A stretch of 64,000 nucleotides of DNA from Akebia trifoliata (lineage: Eukaryota; Streptophyta; Magnoliopsida; Ranunculales; Lardizabalaceae), in the NCBI GenBank assembly GCA_017979445.1, contig CM030707.1, positions 24,620,586 through 24,684,585 on the forward strand, read 5' to 3'. The position numbers and the translations under genes are program-made. The notes below the pieces were generated by a model. It did no database searches and was not told the origin of the DNA. It worked only from the letters and a program-made list of their open reading frames with translations. Shown in pieces: positions 22,780 to 34,742 of this stretch (position 1 is its first letter; each line of letters begins with the position of its first letter).

Positions 22780-23946
22780 CAAAGAAGATACTACGCCAAG
22801 TCGAGAAGTATACGATCGTTGGAGGAGACTTTATAGGATGTCATTTGGGGGTCAACTTTTAAAGTGCCTTAACGAAGCAGAATCCGAGCTCATAATGGCA
22901 GAAATCCACGAGGGGATCTGCGGCAACCACTCGGGGGGACGATCGCTCGCCAATAAGGTAATCAATCAAGGTAATTTTTTGCTAAGAATGCAGGAGGATT
23001 GCAAGAGGTACATCAGGACGTGTGATAAATGCCAACGCCCCCATGCACCTCCAACCGGCCAGTGAACTCCACCCCTTGCAATCACCCTGGCCATTATCTG
23101 TATGGGGAATGGATATTGTTGGACTGCTACCTCAAGGAAAATGGGGTAAGCTTTTCATCTTGGTGGCTACAGGTTACTTTACTAAGTGGGTCGAAACTAT
23201 TCCACTTACTCGCATTAGGGAGGAAGAAGTCATCAAGTTCACTTGGAAGCACATCATAACACGTTTTGGAATCCCCTATGCATTGATCTCTGACAACGAG
23301 ACACAATTCAAAGGTAACCACGTGCAGTCATACTTCAGGGAACATGGGATCCGATCGCTTCAGTCATCTTCGAGGTATCCACGAGATAATGGACAGGAAG
23401 AAGCATCCAACAAGACAATCCTCGGAAACTTGAAGAAGAAATTAGCTGAGCACAAAGGAAGATAGGTGGATGAGTTACACAACATTCTATGGGCATACCG
23501 GATCACGACCAAGAGAGCAATAGGGTTCACTCCATTCGCATTAGCTTATGGAACCGAGGTCGTCATCCCGACCGAGATTCAAGTCCCTACTACCAAAACA
23601 CAAGTGGTCGAGACTAAACTAAATGACGAGATGATAGCTCGGAACTTGGATTGGTTGGACGAGACACGAGAGAGGGTCATAGAAAGATTGGCACGATACC
23701 AGCAGGTGCTAAAGAGGTCTCATGATCGGAAGGTATGTCGCAGGGAATTGAAAGTCGATGACTTGGTGCTACGTAAAGTGTTCCCCAACATGAAGGAAAT
23801 TAACAGTGGGAAGCTCGGGGCAAATTGGGAAGGACCTACATTATAAGCAAAGTCGGAGAGGCTGGCACATATCACTTAGAAACACCAACGGGGGATGTAA
23901 TTCCGTCACCATGGAATGTATTCAACCTTAAAAAATACTATCAATA
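22780..23946 (+). pseudogene. Integrase of element C
   Basis: The HHCC domain is damaged but C-D-K-C is visible near 23020-23035. The core (23022-23465) shows VWGMDIVGLLPQ, the second Asp in ALISDNETQF and the Glu in NGQEEASNKT. After a stop the frame continues with LHNILWAYRITTKRAIGFTPF and, at its end, LGANWEGP; a frameshift then leads to GTYHLETPTGD and the terminal NVFNLKKYY before a stop near 23946. Confidence 0.8.
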
Positions 23947-23979
23947 AAGGAGAAGTTATCTGTTCATGCGCTTGATCGC

Positions 23980-24150
23980 TCTGAGTAGCCTCGGCACCTC
24001 AACAGGAGCCGAGCCCAACTGAGGAGTTGGTTCAAAGTTAAAGCCTTGGCCCTTCACAGGTGCCAAGCTCAACTGGGGAGTTGGCTTAAAGGAAAGCCTC
24101 GGCCCTTCACGAATGCTGAGCTTATTTAAAGAGTTGGTTCAAATAAAAGC
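23980..24150 (+). repeat. ~60-bp repeats behind pol of element C
   Basis: Three units share gcct(c/t)ggc.ccttcac..g.(g/a)c.gag(c/t)..aact(g)aggagttgg(t/c)t(c/t)aaa. The units diverge by 15-25 percent by eye. Confidence 0.7.
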
Positions 24151-24331
24151 AGGGTTAATTATTTTTTGGGATTGTTAATAGTAGACCTAAAACAACAAAG
24201 CAAAATAAGGTAAAGCGGGACACAAGCATTTTAAGAAGTACGAATCTTTCATTAATATGGAAAGTAAAATTACATTCAGAATATGTAAAATTACAAAAAT
24301 TGTATTACAAGACAAACAAAGAAAAGAAGGA

Positions 24332-26104
24332 TCACGCGTTTGCTCCAACTTCGGCCTCTGCATCATTGGGGGTTCGTTCCTCGACTGGTGCTGTAGGAAC
24401 TTTAGGAGTAGCGTCAGGAGTGGCTTCTGGCTTCGTCGTCGTTGCCTCAGCCTTCCTCAGCTTCGCTTTGAGCTTGTTGTAAGCTTTCTCCCAAGCTTCC
24501 TCCGAAGAGTCTAGTTGGGCTTGAAGGGAGTTGAGCTGATCCTGAAGGGCTCTTTCTTGCTCCACTTATTTTGCCTTCACCAGCTCTTTCAAGGAAGAAA
24601 TCTTCCCCTCCGCTAGAGCCAGTAGATCTTTATTTTGCTTCAGCTCAGATAGTGCGCTATCTAAGTTTGATCGAAGCTTCAAGGAATTGACCACAGCCAC
24701 ATCTCTCTCCTCCTGAAGGTTGAGAACTCGACCTTCCGCTACATGGAGGTTGTGTAAGGTAGAGTCTCCGGCCTGAACAAGCTTGGCCATGGAGTGCTGC
24801 GCCTGATAAGAAAAAACAAGGAAATAAGGGTTAAAATTTTGTAAGTATAGCAGTAACGGAGAATAAAGAGGAAGAGGAAAGGAAACTCACCGCGGCCAAT
24901 ACTCGAAAAGCGTCGTTGCAAAATTTTGTCAGATTATCGGTAAAACCACGACGGGTTTTGTCTACATCTCTCAGCAGTGCGGTCACCTCAAAGACGGCCC
25001 GCGCTACCGCAGGATTAGACAAGACCGAGTCTTGGTTTGTTACTGGCCTCCCCCCAACCATGGGTCTTACCATCCAGGGGGAAGGGATGGGCAGATTTTC
25101 CCTCAGCTCAGAACCAGCCGAGGAGGCCTGAGATGGCTTTGGTGGATGGATGGTCACCTCTGGAGCAGGAGGGGGAGGTAGTTGGACCACCGGTTCGGGG
25201 GAGCGGGGCCCCCTCCTCAACCTCTTGAGAAGAGGTTGGTGGTCTTCTTCTTCAACAGCCACATTTTCCACCCCGGGAATCCCTTCTAGAGCGCTTGTAA
25301 ACAGGATGGGAGGGACCTCCACGATATCCTTCTCGAAATCTGATCCCAAAATCAGGGTCAAGCGCTTAGATTGAAATGTCATGCTTGGAGGTCGGATGGA
25401 TGGAGGTAGAGGCTCGGTTACGTAGTTGAAGAACTCGGGGTTTGATAACAAATAGGTTATCACCACCGACTCTTCAGAGAACTTGTCTTTGCTCGGACCT
25501 ACAAAATATTCAAACAATGAGTAACAAATTCTAGGAGACAAAGAAATGTAGATTTCAAAAAGTAGATGAGAAATACTAAGTGAAACTCACCGTAGGGTTG
25601 AAGGATTGGTACGTCAAGGGGGGAAGCTCGTCCCCGGGAACTTTTTCCCACTGACCAGACAACTGGATCGGAAATAGGAACCATTCCTTGTCCGAGTCAG
25701 GAAGCTCGATCAAGGACGGCTTCCCTCTCCTCTTCGATAGGTAGAAGAAGCTCGGCCTGTTGGGATACTTCTTGAGGGCAAATTGGGCCCTAATGTCCGG
25801 TAGGCCGAGTTGCAGACCTTCTTCCAGTCATTTATTCATTAGCTTGAAAGCTTGAATTAGACGGAAGAAGTTCCCGCTCATTTGGCCGGGAGCCCTCCTG
25901 TAGAAGTTCATGACCTCTCGAGTTAGCCTGCTAAGGGAAACTCGGAGGCCAACCTTCAGTTGACCTCAGTATACCACAGTGGTACCTGGGGATCATTCGC
26001 GCTGGGTGAGGGTTTCATCCACGAAGGACAAGCCCAAACTGTTGGGGATACCAAAAGGATCCCGAACAGAGCCCAACGGGGGAATAAGACTTCCCCCTGG
26101 CCAT
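24332..26104 (-). pseudogene. Antisense gene (aORF) of element C, Transposase_28-like, two introns
   Basis: On the minus strand: exon 1 26104-25591, intron 25590-25499 (GT..AG, 92 bp), exon 2 25498-24891, intron 24890-24803 (GT..AG, 88 bp), exon 3 24802-24332. The start MARGKSYSP matches the start of the homologue in element D at 40156 (MASGKSYSP). Exon 1 contains GQLKVGLRVSL..L..EVMNFYRRAPGQMSGNFF, like the plant putative gypsy-type transposon domain (PF04195). Exon 2 holds acidic, Arg-rich and Pro-rich parts and RENLPIPSPWMV. Exon 3 (AQHSMAKLVQAGDSTL) is a long predicted coiled coil with an Ala/Thr/Pro tail. A frameshift and two stops in exon 1 and one stop in exon 3 disable it. The function in retrotransposition is unknown. 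Confidence 0.75.
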
Positions 26105-26327
26105 TGGAATGGAAGAAGAAGTAAGAGGAGAGGGGAAGGGCCTTGATTTCGTTACCTTTTCCTTGTCCTTTCTCTTCGAAAAACCAGGAACTTCAGGCCA
26201 CTGGATAACTGGAAGCACAATGGCACAATGAGGGTACAGTGAGGGCACAGTGTAGACAAAGGAAGCAGAAAAACAGAGTGACAGCAAGGAAGATGAAGAT
26301 AAAAATAAAACTGAGAAACGGGGAAGG

Positions 26328-26335
26328 TATATATA
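26328..26335 (-). promoter_or_regulatory. TATA box of the antisense gene in element C
   Basis: The minus strand reads TCTATATATACC 224 bases before the aORF start codon. The same 12 bases occur 242 bases before the homologous aORF in element D (39912-39923). Conservation at the same distance in a separate copy supports an internal antisense promoter. Confidence 0.7.
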
Positions 26336-26371
26336 GACTCGAAAAGCCTCCAGATGTGTATTGAGAATCAA

Positions 26372-26697
26372 CGGTTAAGATCTTATCAACAGATAATGAT
26401 GAGGCATTAAATACCAAGAGATCCGATATGACCGTTCGACCATTTCACGCTAATCAAGTAATTCACAGAGCGCCACGTGTACACTGTACATAATTACACC
26501 GTAAAAACCAACAGGCAGGTCACGTCTTATGAAAACAACCCCACCGACCGCCGTCCACGAAAACGAATGAGCTAAGTAATGATTCGTCATAATAAAATCA
26601 TTAACCCAAGCTAAATCCCGCTGAGAACTTGCCACGTGTCAACTTTTCACATTTTAAAAGTAATTTCTCGAGCACCCAAGCAACTTGCCCGAGCCCT
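26372..26697. other. Region between the antisense promoter and the 3' LTR of element C
   Basis: This is non-coding and is the upstream region of the antisense gene. It contains several CACGTG-type segments (gccacgtgtac, ttgccacgtgtc) that resemble plant G-box elements. Confidence 0.4.
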
Positions 26698-26709
26698 CGA
26701 GAGGGGTAT
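26698..26709 (+). other. Polypurine tract of element C
   Basis: The run cgagaggggtat sits directly before the LTR start. The element D counterpart (minus strand) reads CTCGAGAGGAGGTAT. Confidence 0.75.
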
Positions 26710-27277
26710 TGTGGGGGAAATTCTCGAATATGGACACGTGGCTCGAATTATTCTCGGAAGCATGGACTTGAAGCTCGGATGGATTGCTTGACGGGCACCA
26801 TTTACAAAACTCTTCGGATACACGAATGCTCAGCTCGAACATGCACCACCAACCCATCAAGTAGCTCGGATGGAGTACTCCGTGGATATCAAATGTTAGT
26901 ATAGATTGGCAAGATGGATCTGACAGATGAGCCATTGATTGACAGCTCTGACAACCCATACCATGTCAGATCAGTTCTGATTACTCCAGGATTGGCAGAG
27001 CAGTTGCAACTACCCCTGCACCTGACATGCCAGAGAGTAAGCAAACTGCCCTGAGTCACATCGAAGAATGGCACAGAAAATGATCATTATAGACGCCTAT
27101 ATAAGGGAGAAGACCATGGAAAAAGGGGAGGTTTTTCTTTTCTTCTTCTATCTGAAAATAGATTAAGATTTATTTGAATATCACAGTCTCTAACGTGATC
27201 GTCGGAGTGGGCTAATTCGCAGGTCCACCCGAGTAAAGAAAGGAAGGAAAAGTGTAGAGCGGAAAAAAGCATCTACA
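26710..27277 (+). repeat. 3' LTR of element C (568 bp)
   Basis: It begins TGTGGGGGAAATTCTCG and ends AGCATCTACA, with TG...CA ends. TATATAAG lies at 27098-27105. The end GCATCTACA and the internal gatcgtcggagtg block are shared with the LTRs of element D, so C and D are related families. The 5 bases after it (gaaac) are the presumed target duplication, whose partner is outside the window. Confidence 0.85.
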
Positions 27278-29087
27278 GAAACCAAGATACCTATAAGAAT
27301 GGGGGGGTGGCTATCCACAAAGGGGGAGAACTCATTCGCCCGATCAAGCAATGACCTCGAAACTAGAAACTTTCAGCCACCTCCCTCCTTCACCTTCTTA
27401 AACTACTCAAATTTGAATTCCATCTTCATGTATCATCCTCACAGTGGTGACGAGACAATCAATTGTGAGTTTTGAAGGAAACATAGTAGTCATTACACAC
27501 GATTTCTACTTCTTTTCGTGCACCTTGAGGGAGTCAATCTAACCATCGAGTCGAATATACTTCTTGGCCTGATTGAAAGATGAGTTTTCATTCATATTTC
27601 ATCATTTTTTTATCATTACTAATTCATGGTGGTATTGCATGTATCAATCAAGCATAATTTCATTGGATTCTTGATTTTTGGTTACTAATCTTATTAATGC
27701 AGCCAAAGATTGATCATTCATTGAATCCATGTAGGTTTCGAGTATATTAAGTGCTTGCTTCTTTGATCTAACTTTTGGTATTGTGAAAAAATTGTATCCA
27801 CGATAAACTTATGTTGATTTTCAAAAATCTCTATTTTAGAATTGCATTCAAATTCTTTTAACCAAAACATGATGATTAATAAAAATTCAGATTTTTTTTA
27901 AAGAGGGCTTCCGTTTTGATCATGGTTTAAGTAGGGAAAGTATTTCCATCTAGTTTTTCTCTTTGAATGATTTATGCATGAAATATAAGTAATCAAATTA
28001 ATTCCTAATTTAAAATCATGTGGTGTGTTTGAAAACTAGAATCACTAAAGGCACCGAGTTGACTCACTGATTTTCATGCATGCGGCATTAAAAAGTAATT
28101 TTCCTTTTTTCAAAATAGAATATGTGAGCCAACTCACTGATTTTGCACATGGGAAGGGTAAAATTGGTTTTCTTTCTATAAAAAATGGCACGTTAGTCAA
28201 GTCATTGATTCTGTGTACATGAGGTAAGATTGATTTTATTTTCATAGGAAATTCCCATTGTGCCAACTCACTGATTTTTGTGCACGAAGCACTTAAAATT
28301 GATTTTCTTCTTTTCCAAAATGTGACCATTGAGTTGACTCACTGATTTCAATGGCTAATGAATTGGATCGATTTAACTTTGATTTCATAAGGTTGGATGA
28401 GTTGACTCACTAGTTTTGATGGTGTATGGTTTGAACAAGGCAATTTTCTTTTGTGAGATAATGAATCAGCTCACTAATTTTGATAGTATGTGACATGATT
28501 GGATTTGGAATTTTATTCCGTAAATCATATAGGTCAACCCACCAATCTACATAATTAATGGCATTGATTAAATCGATTTGATTCATTAACTTTGGGGTGT
28601 GGTAATCAAAATTAGACATGCGTTGAAATTTTGGCAAGGAGAGATTTACAATATTGGTCATCTTTCATTTCCTTTAATGTGAAAAATTTGGAGAATCTAT
28701 GTGATAAATGTTTTTAAGAAATTATAAGTCATAGGTTTAATTGGCCAACTCGATATAAAATGACGATGATTTGATTGGCCAATTTGGCATAAGATGATGA
28801 TGAGACCCGACCCATTTGACTTTAGATCTTAACCTTGATTTTAGTTTTTGTTTTAATTTGACCCTAGGACATTAGTTTTACACTTTTCTTCTTCTCTACC
28901 ATAGGATAGTTTTTTTTATCATAATAGAGATCAATCATCTCGATCCGGCAGGTTCAGTGTCTAACACTTTTGAAACCCGTAACTTGACCCCTTACCCTTA
29001 TCTCTTATTTGTAGACCAACCCAAATCTTATTTGAAGTCCATTGTTAGTTCCTAGACTATAACTAGGTGGTGGCTCCCTTTCCCCAA
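27278..29087 (+). repeat. Old Ogre/Tat-like LTR remnant and flanking non-coding DNA
   Basis: The right end (about 28925-29080) keeps the diagnostic order gtgtctaacac, cccgtaacttgacc, gttcctagactataactaggtgg and tggctcc, the same order as in the LTRs of A and B at their ends. Upstream sequence is AT-rich, has no gene and includes the 68-bp array. The left boundary of the LTR cannot be fixed. It is cut at about 29088 where transposase homology starts. Confidence 0.5.
28056..28600 (+). repeat. Degenerate 68-bp tandem repeat, eight units
   Basis: The motif gagttgactcactgatttt (or gagccaactcactgatttt) recurs at 28056, 28126, 28194, 28260, 28331, 28399, about 28464 and about 28531, giving spacings of 65-71 bases. 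Between motifs there is usually a gattttctttt-like segment. Similarity decays toward the right end. Confidence 0.8.
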
Positions 29088-29094
29088 AATCCTG

Positions 29095-29703
29095 CAATGT
29101 TCGATTTTTATTTTAAGAAGTGTCGAAGCGCTTTCAATGATAGTAAGATTTTGAGGTATGCCCTAACAACAATATCAGACAAGTTCACAATGCCAATTGG
29201 TAACACTCATATACTTTATCTATTTCCAAAAAATTATTTTTATTTTTCTATGATATTCTCATGAGACAATTTCATATTTAGAAAAATACTATCTAAGCGA
29301 TATAGGTTTTGCACGAGCTCTTGGATTTTTAGTTCCATTTCATGGAGTTCGATACCACTTAAATCAGCACAGGGGTTGTGCACCTTCAAATACACATAAA
29401 ATTTTCAATTATCATCATTTTTCTCTACAAAACGTAATTGAACACATTCTTTGTCTATTGAAGAAAAGATTCGCCTATTTACGAACTTACCCGTTTGTCC
29501 CTGTAAATACTCAGATGAGATTGATAATTGTTTGTTGTGTAATTCACAACCATATTATGGAAGTGGATCCAAATGACTTGTGTGAAGAATGGGAAACTCT
29601 TGAGGAAGAGGAGCACGGTGATTTAACCCCAATAAAAGAGATATCAACACTTGAACCGACAACAACATGGGCAAAATTTGGGAATATCAATTGGCTGAAC
29701 TAA
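29095..29703 (+). pseudogene. PIF/Harbinger transposase, C-terminal remnant
   Basis: PIF/Harbinger transposases are DDE enzymes that cut and paste class II elements. The first piece reads DSKILRYALTTISDKFTMPIG (the usual D(S/A)RVLRDAL block) and ends at a likely splice donor near 29200. After a ~78-base intron the frame resumes with KYYLSDIGFARALGFLVPFHGVRYHL, the usual KYYLVDAGY..GFLAPYRG block with its catalytic Asp. FNYHHFSLQNVIEHI and LLKKRFAYLR follow, with the third catalytic residue present as the Glu of IEHI, then IIVCCVIHNHIM. The N-terminal half is absent. Confidence 0.75.
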
Positions 29704-30135
29704 TGTGGAATGAAAAATTTGATAGTCTTTATATGTAGATAATTTATTTTCTTTTTTTATTTGTGTTATTAGTTTTATTTATAATAGATAATGCCTTTTT
29801 GATATTTAAACATGTGAAATAAAAGTATGTTTTTTTAATAGTTGTGAAACATAATGTTATTGAAAATAAATTTATTATAGTACTTATGATCTTGGATGAT
29901 TACATGTTATTATTCTCACTATCCTTTTATTTTAAATTATAATTCATACGATACACATTTGAACATTGTATAAATATTTATATATTTATTGTATTTATTG
30001 TATAAATATTTATAGATCCTCCTTGAGAAATTGCAAACTGAATTGGTAAGTGGAAAATGTACGAAAAAGAAATAAATGATGCTACTTACACTAAAATTAA
30101 ATAAGCCTTAAAAGAGAACACAGGTGAAGTGATTG
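29704..30135. other. AT-rich spacer of the Harbinger remnant
   Basis: No gene is seen. The final ~90 bases before the copia insertion may belong to the Myb-like gene that resumes at 34977, but the reading frame is not clear. Confidence 0.35.
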
Positions 30136-30140
30136 ATACT

Positions 30141-30445
30141 TATTGGTACACCTGATGCCAAATCACAAGTCGAAACTCAAATAACGGAAATGAGAAGTCA
30201 CAAAGTTGTCATCAACCACCACAAATCAAGCACAAGATAATAGGATGCGTAAAATCTGGGATTCAATAATAGGATGCGTAAAATATGGGATTCAGTTTTT
30301 GTATTTCAAATTTGAATATATATACGTTATATCTTTAATTGATTCACCAATTGTATTATAAATAGCAACACTTGTACACATATCAGTTATCAATAAAAAT
30401 AAAAAATAGAGAATATTCTCATATATCATTTTCTTCATTCCTTTA
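30141..30445 (+). repeat. 5' LTR of element F (305 bp)
   Basis: It starts TATTGGTACACC and ends TTCCTTTA. TATAAATA at 30357-30364 is a likely promoter. It contains two copies of a 28-29-bp unit (ataggatgcgtaaaat.tgggattc), where the 3' LTR has three. Confidence 0.9.
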
Positions 30446-30457
30446 TGGTATCAGAGC
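30446..30457 (+). other. Primer-binding site of element F (initiator tRNA-Met)
   Basis: TGGTATCAGAGC directly follows the LTR. This is the canonical plant copia primer site. Confidence 0.9.
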
Positions 30458-30503
30458 AATAAACCAACGTCATCTCTCTGTAATTTTTTTCCTTCTCTTC
30501 ATC

Positions 30504-33500
30504 ATGACTACTACTCAGCCTACTCAACTTCCCCTCTTCAATCCCACCTCCTTTCTCAATATTACTAAACTCAACCGTACCAACTACCCCACTTGGAAGG
30601 CCACCATGCTTCCATATTTGAAAGGCCAAAAGGTTTTTGGCTACCTCGATGGTTCTCTCCAGCCACCGTTTAAGGAAATTGTTGCCGACAATGGCACCAT
30701 GACTCCAAATCCTCTTTTTGACATTTGAGAAACTCAAGACAATTTAATTCTTAGTTGTCTCAATGCTTCTCTCACTAATGAAGTTCTTGCATAGGTTGCT
30801 CACTGCACAACTTCTCGTGAAGTGTGGCTTACTCTCACATCTTCTTTTGTTTCTCAGTCCAGGGCTCAAATCATCCAAGTATGGACTCAACTCTCAACAG
30901 CTTGCAAAAACAATTAGACGGCAAGTGAATATTTCATGCATATTAAACGTCTTGCAGACAACCTTACAATTGCTGGGCAACCATTGAACACTAATGACAT
31001 CATTACTTATCTGCTTGCTGGTTTGGGACCAGAATATGACTCCCTTGTCACTACCATCTCTGCTCGCGATGAGTCACTGACAATGTAGGAGGTCTACTCT
31101 ATGCTTCTTACTTGTGAAGCCCGAATTACACACCATTCCCAGTCTACTCCAACAACGAACGTGTCAACCAATGTAGCTGCACGCCAGTAGAATTTTTCTG
31201 GCTATCGTGGTTGTAGCAACTCTAGTAGAAGGCGTGGTTTTGGAGGCTCAAATCATGGCACTGGTATAGGTAATTTCTCATCTCGTAATTCTGATTTGTG
31301 GTGCCAACTATGTGAAAAATCAGGCCATACTGCCTCTTGATGTTATAAGTGTTATGATCCTCACTTTCTACCCCCCCACCACGTCGAATTGGACAAGCCA
31401 ACCTCTCCACCAACCAAACGCGGTAGCCATTTGACCAATAATGGCATGTTGACTCTAGAGCAACGCACCATCTAATCAACAATTTCAATAATCTCAATGT
31501 ACGTGGAGAAGACTATATTGGCACAGATCAAATCCAAGCCGGTGATGGTACATGTTTGTCTATAACCCACACTGGCACCACGTGCTTATCCACACCTTCA
31601 AAATCTTTTGTTCTTGATAAAATTCTTGTTGTTCCCCAAATCACAAAAAATATACTATTCAAAAATTTACTCGAGATAATAATGTTTACTTTGAGTTTCA
31701 CAATGATTTTTTTCTCATCAAGGACTACTCGGGGAACATCCTTCATCAAGGCCATAGCAAAGATGGGTTGTATTGCTTTTCTCCACCACTTCCACGCATT
31801 GCCTCTTCTGTCTTTGTCGTTGTTCATATTTCCATCTCTGATTGGCATCGTCGACTAGGACATGCTAATTTTTGAACCGTCAATCATGTGTTAAATTCCA
31901 ATAAAATTTATGTTCAAGTTAATAAAAGGTAATCTGTTTGCCCTGATTGTGAGATGGTCAAGAGCCACAATTTTCCCTTTTCAAACTCTGTTAATCATGC
32001 AACTCGACCTTTAGAACTAAGTTATTCGGATGTATGGGAACCAAGTGTTGTTACCTCAAGCTATAACTCTCGTTATTATGTTTGTTTTTTAGATGATTGT
32101 ACAAAATTTATTTGGCTTTTCCCCCTAAAAAATAAATCTGAAGTTGAAAATATTTTTTTCCAATTTCAAACATTTGTTGAACGACACTTTGATACAAAAA
32201 TTAAATCTATTCAAAGCAATTGGTGCGGAGAATTTCGTCGACTCAATACTCATTTCAAAAATTGTGGCATTGAACATCGTATTGCATGTCCTTATACTCA
32301 TGAACAAATGGGTTCGGTTGAAAGACGCCGTCGTCAAATTGTTTAAATGGGACTTGCTTTATTAGCTCATTCAAATCTTCCACACTCCTATTGGGAAGAT
32401 GCTTTTCAAATGACAACCTATATTATTAATCGTTTGCCAACTAAAATCTTGAATAACCACTCTCCGTTTGAAAAATCATATCACAAAAAGCCAAACTACG
32501 ACTTTATGCGTGTTTTTGGTTGTGTTTGTTGGCCCAACCTACGACCCTATAATCGTCACAAAATTGATTTTCGCTCCAAAACTTGCATTTTTGTAGGTTA
32601 TAGTATCTCACATCAAGAGTACAAATGCCTAGACTTATCAATAGGAAAAATCTATGTCTCTCGGCACGTAGTCTTTGATGAATCTCTCTTTCCATATCAA
32701 AAATTAGATCTTCCTTCTCTCGGTCACTCTCAGTCTGACACGACATCCCTTCATTTTAATTTGCATTCCACATGTCCACACACACAAATTTTAAATGCAG
32801 GTGCTCAAATATCTCAACCTCATCCAGCGCCACTTGAATTTGATCTAATGCCACACTACTACAACGACATTGCACCATCCAGATGATGCCAACGCTCCAG
32901 ACCCGCATGCTGCATCAAGTTCGATGCATGTTGAAATTCCACAACCCAATACCTTGCCGAGCCAATTGTCTACGTCTGCTACAACACAGCGCATGGTCAC
33001 ACGGTCACAAACAAATAACCTCAAGTCGAAACTGCCTTACGTTGGATACATGAAATATCCTCTTCCAAAAGCATTCTTGTTGAAGTAAATACTTCTTACA
33101 TTGAGCCACGTTGTTTCACCAAAGCAAATAACCACTCACAATGGAGGAATGCAATACTTTCGGAATTCAATGCCTTAATTCAAATGGAACTTGGGATCTA
33201 GTTCCACCCCGACAAGAATACAATCTTGTTAGGAATAAATTTGTGTACTGTGTAAAAAAAAAGGCGAATGGTAGTATTGAACGATTCAAAGCCCGCCTTA
33301 TTGCCAAAGGCTTGCACTAAGAAGAAGGTGTTGATTTTACTGAGACTTTTAGCTCGGTGGTTAAACCAACCACAATTCGACTCGTCATCTCTCTTGCAGT
33401 CTCTAATAATTGGCCACTACACCAATTGGATATTCAAAATGCATTTCTTCATGGATTTCTACAAGAGGATGTTTATAAGTAATAACCACAAGGATTTATT

Positions 33501-34742
33501 CATCCGGATTATCCTTATCATGTTTGCAAATTAAAAAAAAGTCTTTATGGCCTTCGGCAAGCACCAAGAGCATGGTTCTCTCGCCTCACGGATTAATTGC
33601 AAACAATCGACTTTAAAGGCTCCAAGGCTGACACCTCTCTCCACACTTTTCAGCAAGGAAAAATACAAATAATCATCCTCATCTATGTGGATGACATAAT
33701 TGTTACAGGTTCAGATACTAAGGCTATTGATCAATTAATTGGCACTTTATCTTCAATTTTTCCAGTTAAATACCTTGGGCAATTATCTTTCTTCCTTGGT
33801 GTAGAAATTTTGCATATGGGTGATGATTTGTTCTTAACCCAGTGCAAATACATTGGTGATCTGTTACGAAAAGTAAACATGGACAACGTGAAACCATGTG
33901 CAACTCCCATGGCAACCACCTGTTATCTCTCTAAATTTGAAGGTGCCGAGTTCAGTGATCCTCAATTTTATCGGAGTACAGTTGGAGCTTTGCATTACCT
34001 TAGTTTTACACGTCCAGATATCGCTTATAGTGTTAATCGCGTAAGCAAGTTCATGCATCAACCAAAAGAACCCCATTGGCAGGTAGTGAAGTGAATCCTT
34101 CGATATCTTAAGCATACCATTCCATTCGGCCTTCACTTTACTAGACAAATTAATCAAGCTCTTCATAGCTTTAGTGATGCTGATTAGGCGGGGGATATCG
34201 ACCATCGAAGAAGTGTGGGTGCTTACTGTATTTTCCATGGCAAGAACTTAATCTCATGGAGTTGTAAACAACAACAAACCGTGGCAAGAAGTAGCACTAA
34301 GTCCGAATAAATCTCTTTCCAACGCCGCTGCGGAACTTCAATGGATTCAATCGGTTCTACATGATTTACACATTTATCTTCCTCACTGCCCAACGTTATG
34401 GTGTGACAATATTGGGGCCACATATCTCTCATCCAATCCAATGTTTCATGCCCGAACCAAGCATATTGAAATTGATTTTCATTATGTGTGAGATCAAGTC
34501 CACAAAAAAAACTTCAAGTTTCGTTTGCCTCTTCAAAAAACCAGTTGGCTGACTTGCTCACCAAAGCGTTGAATACTCCTCGATTCACTTTGTTACGTGC
34601 CAATCTTCAATTGCAAGATCTACCATTTCGATTGCGAGGGGATATTGGTGCACCTGACGCCGAATCACAAGCCAAAACTCAAGTAATGGAAATGAGAAAT
34701 CACAAAGTTGTCATCAGCCACCACAAATCAAGCACCAGATAA
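30504..34742 (+). pseudogene. Gag-pol polyprotein of element F, broken
   Basis: The gag start MTTTQPTQLPLFNPTSF is followed by TKLNRTNYPTWKATMLPYLKGQ and GYLDGSLQPP, typical of RE1-like copia Gag. The integrase part (about 31954-32340) shows ELSYSDVWEPS, FLDDCTKFIWLF, QSNWCGEF in place of the usual second-Asp motif, and QMGSVERRR in place of NG..ERKNR. The RT part has IILIYVDDIIVTGSD at about 33680. The RNase H part is partly frameshifted and ends LADLLTKALNTPRF near 34590. More than ten stops and frameshifts were seen, so it is inactive. Confidence 0.85.
34631..34642 (+). other. Polypurine tract of element F
   Basis: attgcgagggga lies directly before the 3' LTR. Confidence 0.8.

Larger units (their letters stand above)
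18989..27277 (+). mobile_element. Element C: Retand-like (Tat branch) Ty3/gypsy retrotransposon, 5' end displaced
   Basis: Gag resumes in frame right after element B's LTR tip, followed by protease, RT, RNase H, integrase, an antisense gene with two introns, a polypurine tract and a 568-bp 3' LTR. An antisense ORF between pol and 3' LTR is the known signature of Retand-type elements. The 5' LTR and gag start must lie left of elements B and A if this is a nested insertion. Pol carries many stops, so C is dead. Confidence 0.85.

Noticed and set aside
24916..25374. Plus-strand open frames opposite the antisense gene of element C
   Set aside because: They are shadows of the spliced minus-strand gene, whose exon structure is supported by the homologue in element D.
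28056..28600. CRISPR-like periodic repeat (about 68 bp spacing)
   Set aside because: The repeats are degenerate, the spacers are related to each other, and the context is plant LTR DNA, so it is a decayed tandem repeat.
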